NCBI GenBank assembly: GCA_023411225.1
Contig: JAEYPA010000111.1
Span: forward strand, 1-42,971
Source of the DNA: Bacillota bacterium
GTDB taxonomy: Bacteria; Bacillota; Clostridia; Lachnospirales; Lachnospiraceae
Direction of reading: 5' to 3'
DNA length: 42,971 nucleotides
How positions within the stretch are numbered: position 1 is the first letter of the stretch; each line of letters starts with the position of its first letter. Made by a program: the position numbers and the translations under genes. This document shows, one piece after another, positions 24,893-33,663 of the stretch. A model generated the notes under the pieces. It had not been told where the DNA came from. It searched no databases and saw nothing but the letters and a program-made list of their open reading frames with translations.

Positions 24893-25921
24893 TCATTTTG
24901 AGGATGGTATCAGTAGATTTTTCATGCTTTGCTTTAATATACTCTTCTTTGATTGGATATCTACAATGTGGTTCAAGCCTAATACTACTACAAGCATAAC
25001 TCCCCAGATTAATTTCTTAGTATACGGTGAGAGTGATAGAATGGTAAATGCACTTGACATAATCTGCATCATAACAATAGCTATAATAACACCTTGTACC
25101 TTTCCCTTTCCTCCATTTGGACTAATTCCACCTATTACACACACTATCATCGTTTGTAATAAGTAAGAATCTCCATAGCCTACCTTAGCAGAATTTACAC
25201 GACTTAATATAATAAGCCCTGCTAATCCTGCTAACAATCCCGTAATCATAAAAACTAAGATGCCCATTCTCTCATTATTAATCGCACTGAACCTTGCAGC
25301 AACGGGATTCCCACCATATAAGTATAATTTTCTACCAAAACCTGTGAAAGTCAAAATAAAGCCTATTATCAATGACACTATGATAAATAACCAGAAGATA
25401 ATTGGTAAACCAAGAAACATTGCAGTTCCAAATTTAGCAAACGCAGGTTCAATATCCCCCACACTAGAACCACCTGTAATTGCCATTCCAATTCCTTGAA
25501 TCAGCGTCATTGTTCCTAATGTTGCAATCAAAGACGGAGCTGAAGTTTTTGCTATAATTAATCCGTTTATAGCCCCGAAGATCAAACTAGTAAGGACTGC
25601 TATCAGCAATGCCAGTACAATACGAACAATCCCTTCTGTCCCAAAGGCCCATGTTCCATTTAATACATAGGCTGTAAAAATTCCTATCGTATTGGCACTA
25701 GCTATAATGGAAAGGTCGATTCCACCTACCATATTGGATAGCATCATAGCAAGTGCTAAAAACCCAAACTCAGGTATACGAAATGCCATAGATTGAATAT
25801 TTCTTAAGGAATACATGGAACCACCAAAGGCAATTGCCGAACTAATTAATACAATTAAAACAACTCCTACTAAAATACTAAAATCAATATCCTTTTGGAA
25901 TATTTTTTTTAAATGTCTCAT
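24893..25921 (-). CDS. Ribose-family ABC transporter permease (second)
   Basis: 342 aa, BPD_transp_2 family, about 10 membrane helices; contains GGIDLSIIASANTIG, the loop GLIIAKTSAPSLIATLGTMTLIQG and YGDSYLLQTMIVCVIGGISPNGGKG typical of RbsC/LsrC/LsrD proteins. It follows the other permease by 12 bases, so the importer has two different permease subunits, as in AI-2 (LsrCD) and several sugar systems. Confidence 0.9.
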   Translation of the reverse strand: MRHLKKIFQKDIDFSILVGVVLIVLISSAIAFGGSMYSLRNIQSMAFRIPEFGFLALAMMLSNMVGGIDLSIIASANTIGIFTAYVLNGTWAFGTEGIVRIVLALLIAVLTSLIFGAINGLIIAKTSAPSLIATLGTMTLIQGIGMAITGGSSVGDIEPAFAKFGTAMFLGLPIIFWLFIIVSLIIGFILTFTGFGRKLYLYGGNPVAARFSAINNERMGILVFMITGLLAGLAGLIILSRVNSAKVGYGDSYLLQTMIVCVIGGISPNGGKGKVQGVIIAIVMMQIMSSAFTILSLSPYTKKLIWGVMLVVVLGLNHIVDIQSKKSILKQSMKNLLIPSSK

Positions 25922-25933
25922 CCAAATCCCCTC

Positions 25934-26932
25934 CTATTCTGTAAAAATCAGATTCTTTCTGTTCTTCATTCTCTCTTGGTAAGATGTAATTGCAACTGCA
26001 AATACAAGTATTGCTCCAACAAAGAGATTATTCCAGGAAGAGGATAAACCGATAAGTATCAAGGTAGAATTAAGTAAATAAATTATTAGTACCCCAAGAA
26101 TAGTACCAAATATCTTTCCTTGTCCACCAGTGATTTTGGCACCACCAATAACAACTGCTGCTACTACCATAAGCTCATCACCAACCATCTTGTTTGGGTA
26201 CAATGCATTTACTTGTGCTGCATAAACAATACCCATCATACCTGCGAGAGCTCCAGAAAATGCATATACAAACAGACGTATCCTAAATGGATTAAATCCG
26301 GCCCTTCTAGCTGATTCCTCACTATTACCAATGGCCACAATTCCCCGTCCAATCATGGTCTTTCTTATTATTAGAAAGGTTACCAATGCTGCTATCAGAA
26401 CGGGAATTATAGAGATTGTTAACCCTGTAGTTCCTTTTTCTGTTGTTATTTGCAACAATGTTCCTCGTCCAAACTCCTGCAAGGAAGAAGGTAGTACTCC
26501 GGAACCAAAAGATTTATCTCCGATAAATGTAGTCATGATTCCGTGAAACAGATTCTGTGTGCCTAAAGTTATAATAAATGGGGGAAGTTTTAACCAATTT
26601 ATAAGTAATGCATTAAACAGACCAAGACAAATACCTATTGATGTAGATATGGCAAATGCAACAACAAGACTATTGATACCTGTCTGAATCATAATGAATA
26701 ATGATGTATAACTTCCAAACAGAGCGATTGCCATAAATGAGACATCTATTCCTCCTGATATCATAACCACTAACAATCCGATTGCAACTATCATAGTAGT
26801 AGAAGAAGTTTTTACAATATCAAATAATGTCTGGATTTGTAAAAATCCCGGGTTTTTTATGCTAACAAAAATGCTATATACCACTATGATAATTAGTAGC
26901 ATTCTTTGAAATTGATCTGATTTTTTTGTCAT
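25934..26932 (-). CDS. Ribose-family ABC transporter permease (first)
   Basis: 332 aa, BPD_transp_2 family with the same architecture: SGGIDVSFMAIALFGSYTSL, LPPFIITLGTQNLFHGIM, VGDELMVVAAVVIGGAKITGGQGKIFG. Overlaps the ATPase gene end by 4 bases (ATGA), so it is translationally coupled to it. Confidence 0.9.
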   Translation of the reverse strand: MTKKSDQFQRMLLIIIVVYSIFVSIKNPGFLQIQTLFDIVKTSSTTMIVAIGLLVVMISGGIDVSFMAIALFGSYTSLFIMIQTGINSLVVAFAISTSIGICLGLFNALLINWLKLPPFIITLGTQNLFHGIMTTFIGDKSFGSGVLPSSLQEFGRGTLLQITTEKGTTGLTISIIPVLIAALVTFLIIRKTMIGRGIVAIGNSEESARRAGFNPFRIRLFVYAFSGALAGMMGIVYAAQVNALYPNKMVGDELMVVAAVVIGGAKITGGQGKIFGTILGVLIIYLLNSTLILIGLSSSWNNLFVGAILVFAVAITSYQERMKNRKNLIFTE

Positions 26933-28458
26933 TTGGACACCTCCTGCTGTAAGGCAGTATTTACATTATTGCTGATTATATCTGCAATCCTTATATCTGC
27001 TCCATCCTCTGCCAATTCATCCTCTTCAAATTTTCTGATACATTTTCCATTTGCCAGGACTAAGACTATGTTACAATTTGCTAAAATTTCTTGAATCTCA
27101 TCTGAAATCAAGATGATTGCCATTCCATTATCAGCAAATCTATGTATCTGCTCATAGATTTCAGCCTTAGACCCAATATCAATTCCAACAGTAGGAGTAT
27201 CCATGATAAAAATCTTAGGATTTGTTGCTGTCCATTTTCCTATAACTACTTTTTGCTGATTTCCACCAGATAGTGTACCGACAACGGTTTCAATTGATGG
27301 AGTTCTTACCTTCAATTCCTTTACATACGTCTCAGCAATTTTAGATTCTTCTTTTTTGTTAAGCATACCTCTTTTACAAATAGTATCTATTAAAGCAGAA
27401 GAAACATTTTCTTTTATCTTTCTTTCAATAAATAACCCCTGATTAAATCTATCCTCTGGCAAAAGTGCTATACCACATTTATTGGCTTCCATAGGTGATT
27501 TGATATCAATCTGAGTCCCATTGACTTTAATGCTTCCACTTTGTATCTTATTAAGTCCAAATAACGACATTGCCAACTCTGTTCTTCCTGAACCCAAAAG
27601 ACCTGTCAAACCGATAATATCCCCTGGTCGAATTGTAAGATTAATCTCTTCATATTGTCCTTTCCGTGTAAGGTTTTCAATTTCCAAAACAGGTGCATCA
27701 TCCTTACAGGTTCTATGATATCTAGGATATTCTATTTCCCGTCCTGTCATATAAAATGCCAGTCTCTTTTCATCCAAATCCTTACTTTTAAAATCCCCAA
27801 TTTTATCGCCATTTCTAAAGATAGTAATGGTATCCGCCACTTTAAATACTTCATCTAATTTATGACTGATGAATACAATTGCCAGACCTTTTTTCTTTAA
27901 ATCCATCATAATTTGCATTAAACGATCTACTTCGGTCTTTGTCAGTGCTGTCGTCGGTTCATCCATAAACAATATTTTTGCATTTTGTGAAAGTGCTCTG
28001 CAGATTGCTACTAATTGCCTGTTCGCCATAGAAATCTCTCCTATGGTTTCATCGAGATTCATTTTCACTCCGATTTTATCTAGTTGCTCCTGTGCAATAG
28101 ATTTCATTTTTTTCCAATTTACTATTTTATTTTTTTCAGACTTTAATTTGCTGATTGCAATATTCTCAGCAACAGTCATATGCTGAAAAAGTGATAAATC
28201 CTGATAAATAACCTGAATTCCTTTCTCTATTGCCTCAATAGGTGAAAGTGATTTGTATTCATCACCTTCAATTTTAATCACACCTTTGTCTGGTGTATAA
28301 ACACCCGAAATACATTTTACAAATGTTGACTTTCCACAGCCATTTTCTCCTGCAAGGCAATGAATTTCCCCTGCATTGATTGTAAGATCAATATTTTTCA
28401 GTGCACGAACACCTACGAAAGATTTACTCAAATTATTAACGCTAAGAATAGGTTCCAT
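26929..28458 (-). CDS. Sugar ABC transporter ATP-binding protein (two NBDs)
   Basis: 509 aa, RbsA/MglA type with tandem nucleotide-binding domains. First domain: Walker A GENGCGKST, signature SMANRQLVAICRAL, Walker B ILFMDEPTTAL. Second: Walker A-like GLLGSGRTELAMSLFG, signature TLSGGNQQKVVIGKW and Walker B IFIMDTPTVGID (Asp-Thr where Asp-Glu is usual, as common for the degenerate second site). Start at 28458 with GGAGGCAGG upstream. Confidence 0.93.
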   Translation of the reverse strand: MEPILSVNNLSKSFVGVRALKNIDLTINAGEIHCLAGENGCGKSTFVKCISGVYTPDKGVIKIEGDEYKSLSPIEAIEKGIQVIYQDLSLFQHMTVAENIAISKLKSEKNKIVNWKKMKSIAQEQLDKIGVKMNLDETIGEISMANRQLVAICRALSQNAKILFMDEPTTALTKTEVDRLMQIMMDLKKKGLAIVFISHKLDEVFKVADTITIFRNGDKIGDFKSKDLDEKRLAFYMTGREIEYPRYHRTCKDDAPVLEIENLTRKGQYEEINLTIRPGDIIGLTGLLGSGRTELAMSLFGLNKIQSGSIKVNGTQIDIKSPMEANKCGIALLPEDRFNQGLFIERKIKENVSSALIDTICKRGMLNKKEESKIAETYVKELKVRTPSIETVVGTLSGGNQQKVVIGKWTATNPKIFIMDTPTVGIDIGSKAEIYEQIHRFADNGMAIILISDEIQEILANCNIVLVLANGKCIRKFEEDELAEDGADIRIADIISNNVNTALQQEVSK

Positions 28459-28486
28459 CGTCCTGCCTCCAAAAGATAAGATTGTT

Positions 28487-28524
28487 AATAACACTGCCCG
28501 ATATCATAATCAGGCAGTGTTATT
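28487..28524 (-). terminator. Intra-operon hairpin between binding protein and ATPase
   Basis: A perfect 12-bp stem, AATAACACTGCC (28487-28498) with its complement at 28513-28524, only 11 bases after the binding-protein stop. There is no T run downstream, so it more likely stabilises the binding-protein mRNA or partly attenuates, giving the binding protein in excess over the membrane parts. Confidence 0.7.
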
Positions 28525-28534
28525 AAACTATTAT

Positions 28535-29635
28535 TTAGAAATTATAATCATCGATATTGTCACCTGTAAATTCAAGTGGTGCATTACCAAAACCAATACT
28601 ACCATCTACCTCAATTTTCTCATAGCCTGTAGCTTTTAAATCAGTTCCGGTTTCAATACCTTGTCCTGATGCAATCAGGTATGCAGCGTAACATGTAGCA
28701 TATCCAGCATCTGCTGGTCTCCAGCAAAGACCATTGGACATAGAACCATCTTTTAAGTATGTAGATGACATAGAAGGAAGTGCCAGTGATACAACTTTTA
28801 CTTTTCCATCCTTATTGTTTTCTTTGAGTGCTTCACAGATTCCACCACCATGAGCTGAGCAATCAAAGAAGCCAGCAATATCCGGATACGCTTTTAGTAT
28901 TTCAAGTGCTTTGCCATGCGCTCCCTCTACACTATTTCCGTCTTCATAAGGCTCTTTTGACACATTCTCCATCTCTGGATATTTTTTCTCCAAGTATGCA
29001 ACTGCAGCATTATACCACTCCATATGAGTTTCCATTGTTAAGCCACCAACGATGCCTGCATACTTCCCTTTTCCACCCATTGCGGTAGCTAGCTTTTCTG
29101 CAAATAATTCGCCAAAGGTTGCATTCACAAAAGCTTCAACATCAAGATCAACTTTATCAGCAATACCAGGTGCTTCGTGGGTAACAACTACAATCCCAGC
29201 ATCTCTAGCTTTTTGGATGGTAGGAATTAATGCATTCGGATCATTTGGAACCACACAAATAGCATCTACATCTTGAGCAATCAAATCTTCCATGATAGAA
29301 ATCTGGCTCGCAGCATCTCCAGTTTCAGGAACTTGAACAGATACATTTAATCCTGTATCCTTTTTCAACTGCTCAATCCCAGAAGCCATATCATCAAACC
29401 ATGAATCAGATTGCTTTACAATCATAACCACTTTATAATCTGCTGGATCCGCTCCCTTATCAGTTTCCTTATCTCCTGCCTCATCTGCTGGTTCCTTGGA
29501 AGGCTTTGTAGAAGTATCCTCTGTTTTTGGTGATGGTTGTTCCTTATCATTTGTTTTACTATTGCCACCACATCCAACCAACATTGTAGCTACCATAGTG
29601 ACAATCAGAACTACTACCATAATCTTTTTCATCAT
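28535..29635 (-). CDS. Sugar ABC transporter substrate-binding lipoprotein
   Basis: 366 aa. Lipoprotein signal with lipobox MLVGCGG, a linker rich in Lys/Glu/Ser/Thr/Pro (about 25-65), then a periplasmic-binding-protein type 1 domain (VVMIVKQSDSWFDDMASGIEQ, ISIMEDLIAQDVDAICVVPNDP, GFFDCSAHGGGICEALKENN, DGSIGFGNAPLEF at the end). Ribose/galactose/autoinducer class; ligand not determinable. First gene of the importer operon, divergent from the YesMN-like kinase and regulator that very likely control it. AAAGGAGGAAGAATA precedes the start. Confidence 0.92.
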   Translation of the reverse strand: MMKKIMVVVLIVTMVATMLVGCGGNSKTNDKEQPSPKTEDTSTKPSKEPADEAGDKETDKGADPADYKVVMIVKQSDSWFDDMASGIEQLKKDTGLNVSVQVPETGDAASQISIMEDLIAQDVDAICVVPNDPNALIPTIQKARDAGIVVVTHEAPGIADKVDLDVEAFVNATFGELFAEKLATAMGGKGKYAGIVGGLTMETHMEWYNAAVAYLEKKYPEMENVSKEPYEDGNSVEGAHGKALEILKAYPDIAGFFDCSAHGGGICEALKENNKDGKVKVVSLALPSMSSTYLKDGSMSNGLCWRPADAGYATCYAAYLIASGQGIETGTDLKATGYEKIEVDGSIGFGNAPLEFTGDNIDDYNF

Positions 29636-29823
29636 TATTCTTCCTCCTTTTACTGTAATAGATTTTGTGATATCTCTTTATCTGTACAACACTATTATAA
29701 GTTACATTATTTTGATATTATATACATATATCCGAGGTAAATTTACAAATTTCCGACTTTTATCAATCATATATTGTAAATTGCTGTTATTCCTTATATA
29801 CTTTTGTTAGAAAGGAAGATAGT

Positions 29824-31596
29824 ATGAGAAAATACCTTTTATATATAATCAATAAAATAAAGAACTACCCATTGAATATGAAAATATTCCTTATCATTGC
29901 ATTTGTGGTAATATTGACAACTTTAGCATCCATAATCGGTACACAGGTAGTATCACGCTCCTACAATGACTTACTATATCGAGCGCTTGCGGGTTCCCTC
30001 AATTACAGTGCAGAGGATATATCCAAAAAGTTATCTAATATAGAGTCCATGACAAACTCTATAATCTCAAATCAGTATATAAAAAAAAGTCTTATTACCC
30101 TATCGGATGAGCCAGCCTCTCCCATAACCAATCGAAATGTAGACAATACCATAACAGCCTCTTTAATTGATTATTATCAGAATTATAAGAATAACGACAT
30201 CAGCTATATCAATCTATATAACAACAAATTCGTATCTACCAGCTACAAGTCCAAGACTACAGAAGTACCAAATAAAATCTATGATTCAATCAGAACAGCT
30301 GCAAGTAAAAATTCTGGTTATGCATGTTGGATAACCGATTATTGTAATTCTTATGGTCTGTTTTTAGGACGTGATAGTAGGCGTGTATACAATTTAAAAT
30401 TTGAAACCTTGGGAACCGTGGTTGTGCAAGTTGATATGGACAGGTTAATTCATTCCTCTACTCAGTCCATTCTTCAAAATACTGAGGTACAATATATTAT
30501 TTATGAAAACAATAAAGAAATCTATCATTCTAATGGATTACAAGGTGTATATAGTGAATCTTTAAATCGACAGTTAAAAAATCAATATGATATTATCTCA
30601 CTGGATAATAAACGTTATTTCTGTACACGTGGTATCATCGACAATAATAATTGGGAATACATCTGTCTTGTTCCATATTCTCAAATAGAAAATACTGTAA
30701 TATTTACTCGAGTAATATCTTTTCTTATTCTAGCTGTTACAATAACTATAGTAATTCTTTTGTCTAGAATTTTAGTAAAATCCATCACTGATGACTTTGG
30801 CAAGCTTGTAGATAAGATGAAGAGTTTTGGTAAAGATGAAACAAAGATTCCAGCTACTGACTATGCTTATGAAAACCGAATGGATGAGGCAGGTATTCTT
30901 CATCAACAATTTCATCAGATGACCATTGAAATCCACAAACTAATTCAACAGAATTATGTAAATGAGATTTTATCAAAAGATGCAAAACTAAAATCATTAG
31001 AAAGCCAGATAAATCCTCATTTTCTTTATAATGCTTTGGAATCTGTGAATTGGAGGGCAAAAGCAATCGGTGCTGAAGATATCTCAGCTATGGTAATATC
31101 ACTGGGCGATTTATTACGAGCGACACTTAGCAATAAAAGCAACAACTTTACTGTCAGACATGAATTAGATATTGTAAATAACTATATGACTATACAAAAA
31201 ATGAGATTCGACAAAGAACGTCTGGATTATAAAGAAATTGTAAACCCTGATATCCTTGATGCAGAATTGCCTCAGATGACCATCCAGCCACTTATTCATA
31301 ATGCCATAACATATGCTATGGAAGTTATAACAGAAACCTGCTACATTACGTTGAATGGTTTTCAGGATAATGACATAATACATATCCAAGTAATAAATAA
31401 TGGCTCACAATTTGAAGACGACCTACTATATAAATTAGAGAATAGAATCGTCAGTCCTCGTGGAATAGGCATTGGGCTTCTCAACATTCATCAGCGTATC
31501 CAGCTTATATACGGAAGCAAATATGGTCTTACACTCTACAATTCAGATGATGATCATGCTGTCGCAGAAATAATTATACCTAAAACAAAGGGGTGA
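29824..31596 (+). CDS. Sensor histidine kinase, YesM type
   Basis: 590 aa. N-terminal membrane helix (about 19-42), an extracellular sensor of about 250 residues, a second helix (about 295-320), HAMP, then a His_kinase (LytS/YesM) domain: the phospho-acceptor in ESQINPHFLYNALESV (His about 399) and an ATPase N-box/G-box (GIGIGLLNIHQRI). Sits divergently to the sugar importer and 7 bases before its response regulator. Senses probably the sugar, directly or through the binding protein, by inference from position. Confidence 0.92.
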   Translation: MRKYLLYIINKIKNYPLNMKIFLIIAFVVILTTLASIIGTQVVSRSYNDLLYRALAGSLNYSAEDISKKLSNIESMTNSIISNQYIKKSLITLSDEPASPITNRNVDNTITASLIDYYQNYKNNDISYINLYNNKFVSTSYKSKTTEVPNKIYDSIRTAASKNSGYACWITDYCNSYGLFLGRDSRRVYNLKFETLGTVVVQVDMDRLIHSSTQSILQNTEVQYIIYENNKEIYHSNGLQGVYSESLNRQLKNQYDIISLDNKRYFCTRGIIDNNNWEYICLVPYSQIENTVIFTRVISFLILAVTITIVILLSRILVKSITDDFGKLVDKMKSFGKDETKIPATDYAYENRMDEAGILHQQFHQMTIEIHKLIQQNYVNEILSKDAKLKSLESQINPHFLYNALESVNWRAKAIGAEDISAMVISLGDLLRATLSNKSNNFTVRHELDIVNNYMTIQKMRFDKERLDYKEIVNPDILDAELPQMTIQPLIHNAITYAMEVITETCYITLNGFQDNDIIHIQVINNGSQFEDDLLYKLENRIVSPRGIGIGLLNIHQRIQLIYGSKYGLTLYNSDDDHAVAEIIIPKTKG

Positions 31597-31603
31597 GGAT
31601 AAT

Positions 31604-33139
31604 ATGTTAAAGTTATTAATTGCAGATGATGAAAAACTAATCCGTGAAACCATTAGTTCCCTAATCAATTGGACTGACCTAAACATTGAACTTATCGGTA
31701 CCGCAAAGGATGGAATAGAGGCATATAATATCATTTTAGATCAATACCCTGATATTGTATTGACCGATATTAAGATGCCTGGACTCTCTGGACTTGATTT
31801 AATTGAAAGAATCAAAGATATCAATAAAGAGACACAGTTTATTATACTATCCGGCTATAATGAATTTGAGTATGCTAAAACAGCTATGCAATATGGTGTA
31901 AAGCACTACCTATTGAAGCCGTGTAGTGAGGAACAGATTATTAAAAGTATTGAGCTAGTTAAAGCGGAATATTACCAAAATCGAATTACTAATCATATTG
32001 TAGAAGAACATAAGGATCTGAAGAATCAACTTTATACAAACATAATGATAGATATTATTAATAATTATCTTTCACATGATAAAGATGAAAATTCCTTAAT
32101 TGAGCAAAGTTATTTTACAGATTATCACAGACATTTTAATGGTGTCGATAACAGCTACGATATCTTCTACTTATATTACATTGAAGAAAACAACTTTAAG
32201 GAAGCCTGTAAAAGTCTTTATACTTTCTGGAATAATCACTATCCCGGTGTTCTTCTGAATATTCTTTATGTACATAATACCATGTTGTTTTTCTTCCCAT
32301 CTTTCTCCATATCGTATGAAGAGATAGAATCATTTTGTAAAACTCTACATTTTGTAAAACAGAATACTACTCCGTATATGCGGCATATTACTTATTCAAC
32401 CCTCCCTTCTACATTAAACAAAATAACAAGCCAAATTAGACGATATGAGAAAATACATTATACAAATGGGCATAGTGTGACAACAATCAGCAACTATAGT
32501 AATCTGATTAAGAATATACAGAATATGACTAGTCAACTTTTTTCTTCTGAATCTTCTTCGAAGAGTGTATTACAATCATTAAGGGATACAATTTTTAACA
32601 TCTATGATATCTATGTGCTAAAGCAGTTATCCTCTTCAATCATTATGACCGCCGTTTCAATTTTTCCCTCTTTGGGAATAGTAAATGCGGTTGAGGCTCT
32701 AATTCATCTAGATGACGAAACTGATCTACAAAAATATAAAGAAAATTTATTTCAAAGTATTGAGGATTTATATACCAGGAGTAACAACGCCTCTTCTACC
32801 GGAGAAATCAGTAGCAAAATCAAGAAATACGTGGAGGAAAATATTTCTAATCCCGAGTTGTCACTAAAATGGATTGCAGAGAATAAACTTTACATGAACG
32901 TGGACTATATCAGTAAAAAATTTGTCAAAGAAACCGGACAAAGATTCTCCACCTATCTAACAGATGTTCGAATTAACACGGCTAAAGAATTATTAGCATC
33001 TTCTGACACTGATAAGATACAAAATATCGCCGAGCTAGTCGGCTGTGGCAATAATCCACAATACTTCTCCCAGATATTTAAGAAAAGTACAGGAAAAACC
33101 CCTAGCAGTTATCATAAAATGATTCAGGGAAATCAATAA
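31604..33139 (+). CDS. Response regulator, YesN type (receiver + AraC HTH)
   Basis: 511 aa. Receiver domain with the acidic pair D8-D9, phospho-Asp 55 in TDIKMPGLSG, and Lys 105 in HYLLKPCS; a long middle linker without recognised domain; C-terminal AraC HTH (ENISNPELSLKWIAENKLYMN, then NIAELVGCGNNPQYFSQIFKKSTG). Normal length for the YesN group. Forms the pair with the upstream kinase. The last codons form the left arm of a hairpin (33121-33151). Confidence 0.93.
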   Translation: MLKLLIADDEKLIRETISSLINWTDLNIELIGTAKDGIEAYNIILDQYPDIVLTDIKMPGLSGLDLIERIKDINKETQFIILSGYNEFEYAKTAMQYGVKHYLLKPCSEEQIIKSIELVKAEYYQNRITNHIVEEHKDLKNQLYTNIMIDIINNYLSHDKDENSLIEQSYFTDYHRHFNGVDNSYDIFYLYYIEENNFKEACKSLYTFWNNHYPGVLLNILYVHNTMLFFFPSFSISYEEIESFCKTLHFVKQNTTPYMRHITYSTLPSTLNKITSQIRRYEKIHYTNGHSVTTISNYSNLIKNIQNMTSQLFSSESSSKSVLQSLRDTIFNIYDIYVLKQLSSSIIMTAVSIFPSLGIVNAVEALIHLDDETDLQKYKENLFQSIEDLYTRSNNASSTGEISSKIKKYVEENISNPELSLKWIAENKLYMNVDYISKKFVKETGQRFSTYLTDVRINTAKELLASSDTDKIQNIAELVGCGNNPQYFSQIFKKSTGKTPSSYHKMIQGNQ

Positions 33140-33151
33140 TTTCCCTGAATC
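33121..33151. terminator. Bidirectional hairpin between convergent yesN-like and yolD-like genes
   Basis: A perfect 13-bp stem (GATTCAGGGAAAT at 33121-33133 with ATTTCCCTGAATC at 33139-33151). Read on the minus strand it is followed by ATTTTAT, so it may terminate yolD transcripts; on the plus strand no T run follows. The yesN-like stop codon lies in its loop. Confidence 0.7.
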
Positions 33152-33193
33152 GTAGTTGTACTCCAAATATGTTAGATTAATCTAAATCTTATT

Positions 33194-33640
33194 TTATAAA
33201 ATAAAATTCCCCATCCTCTCAAGATAATCACCTTCGATATCGACGATATCTTCAATCGGAATAGATAGCTCATCCTCCATAATTACGATATGTTTATACT
33301 CATCTATCTTTTTCACTTTTCCCCTTACAGTGGCAAATTCTCCCCCTTCTTTTCGTTCATCCTGAATATAATATGTCAAAGTTATATCTGGCCTGCTATC
33401 TAAGTTTCTTCTGATCAGTTGTAACCTTTCATCCAACAGCTGTCTCATTCCCTCATCCAAATCAAGACGTTCTTTTGTCAAACGAGCCTTCTCTTTTACA
33501 GCAACATCATGACCTGTCATTGCAGCAAATGGTGCAAACTGTGCTGCTCTGTCGTGAATTGACATATGTGGTCTATTGATTGAAATGTGATGTGGCATAT
33601 CTATAATATCATCATATTGATGATTCTTATTGTCACCCAT
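33194..33640 (-). CDS. YolD-like protein
   Basis: 148 aa. The segment MPHHISINRPHMSIHDRAAQFAPFAAM and the later VKKIDEYKHIVIMEDELSIPIEDI match YolD-family proteins, which are paired with UmuC-like polymerases and thought to support mutagenic bypass (UmuD-like role). Start at 33640 with AAAGGAAGG upstream; follows the polymerase by 23 bases in the same operon. Confidence 0.87.
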   Translation of the reverse strand: MGDNKNHQYDDIIDMPHHISINRPHMSIHDRAAQFAPFAAMTGHDVAVKEKARLTKERLDLDEGMRQLLDERLQLIRRNLDSRPDITLTYYIQDERKEGGEFATVRGKVKKIDEYKHIVIMEDELSIPIEDIVDIEGDYLERMGNFIL

Positions 33641-33663
33641 GTTTATCCTTCCTTTCATAAGAC

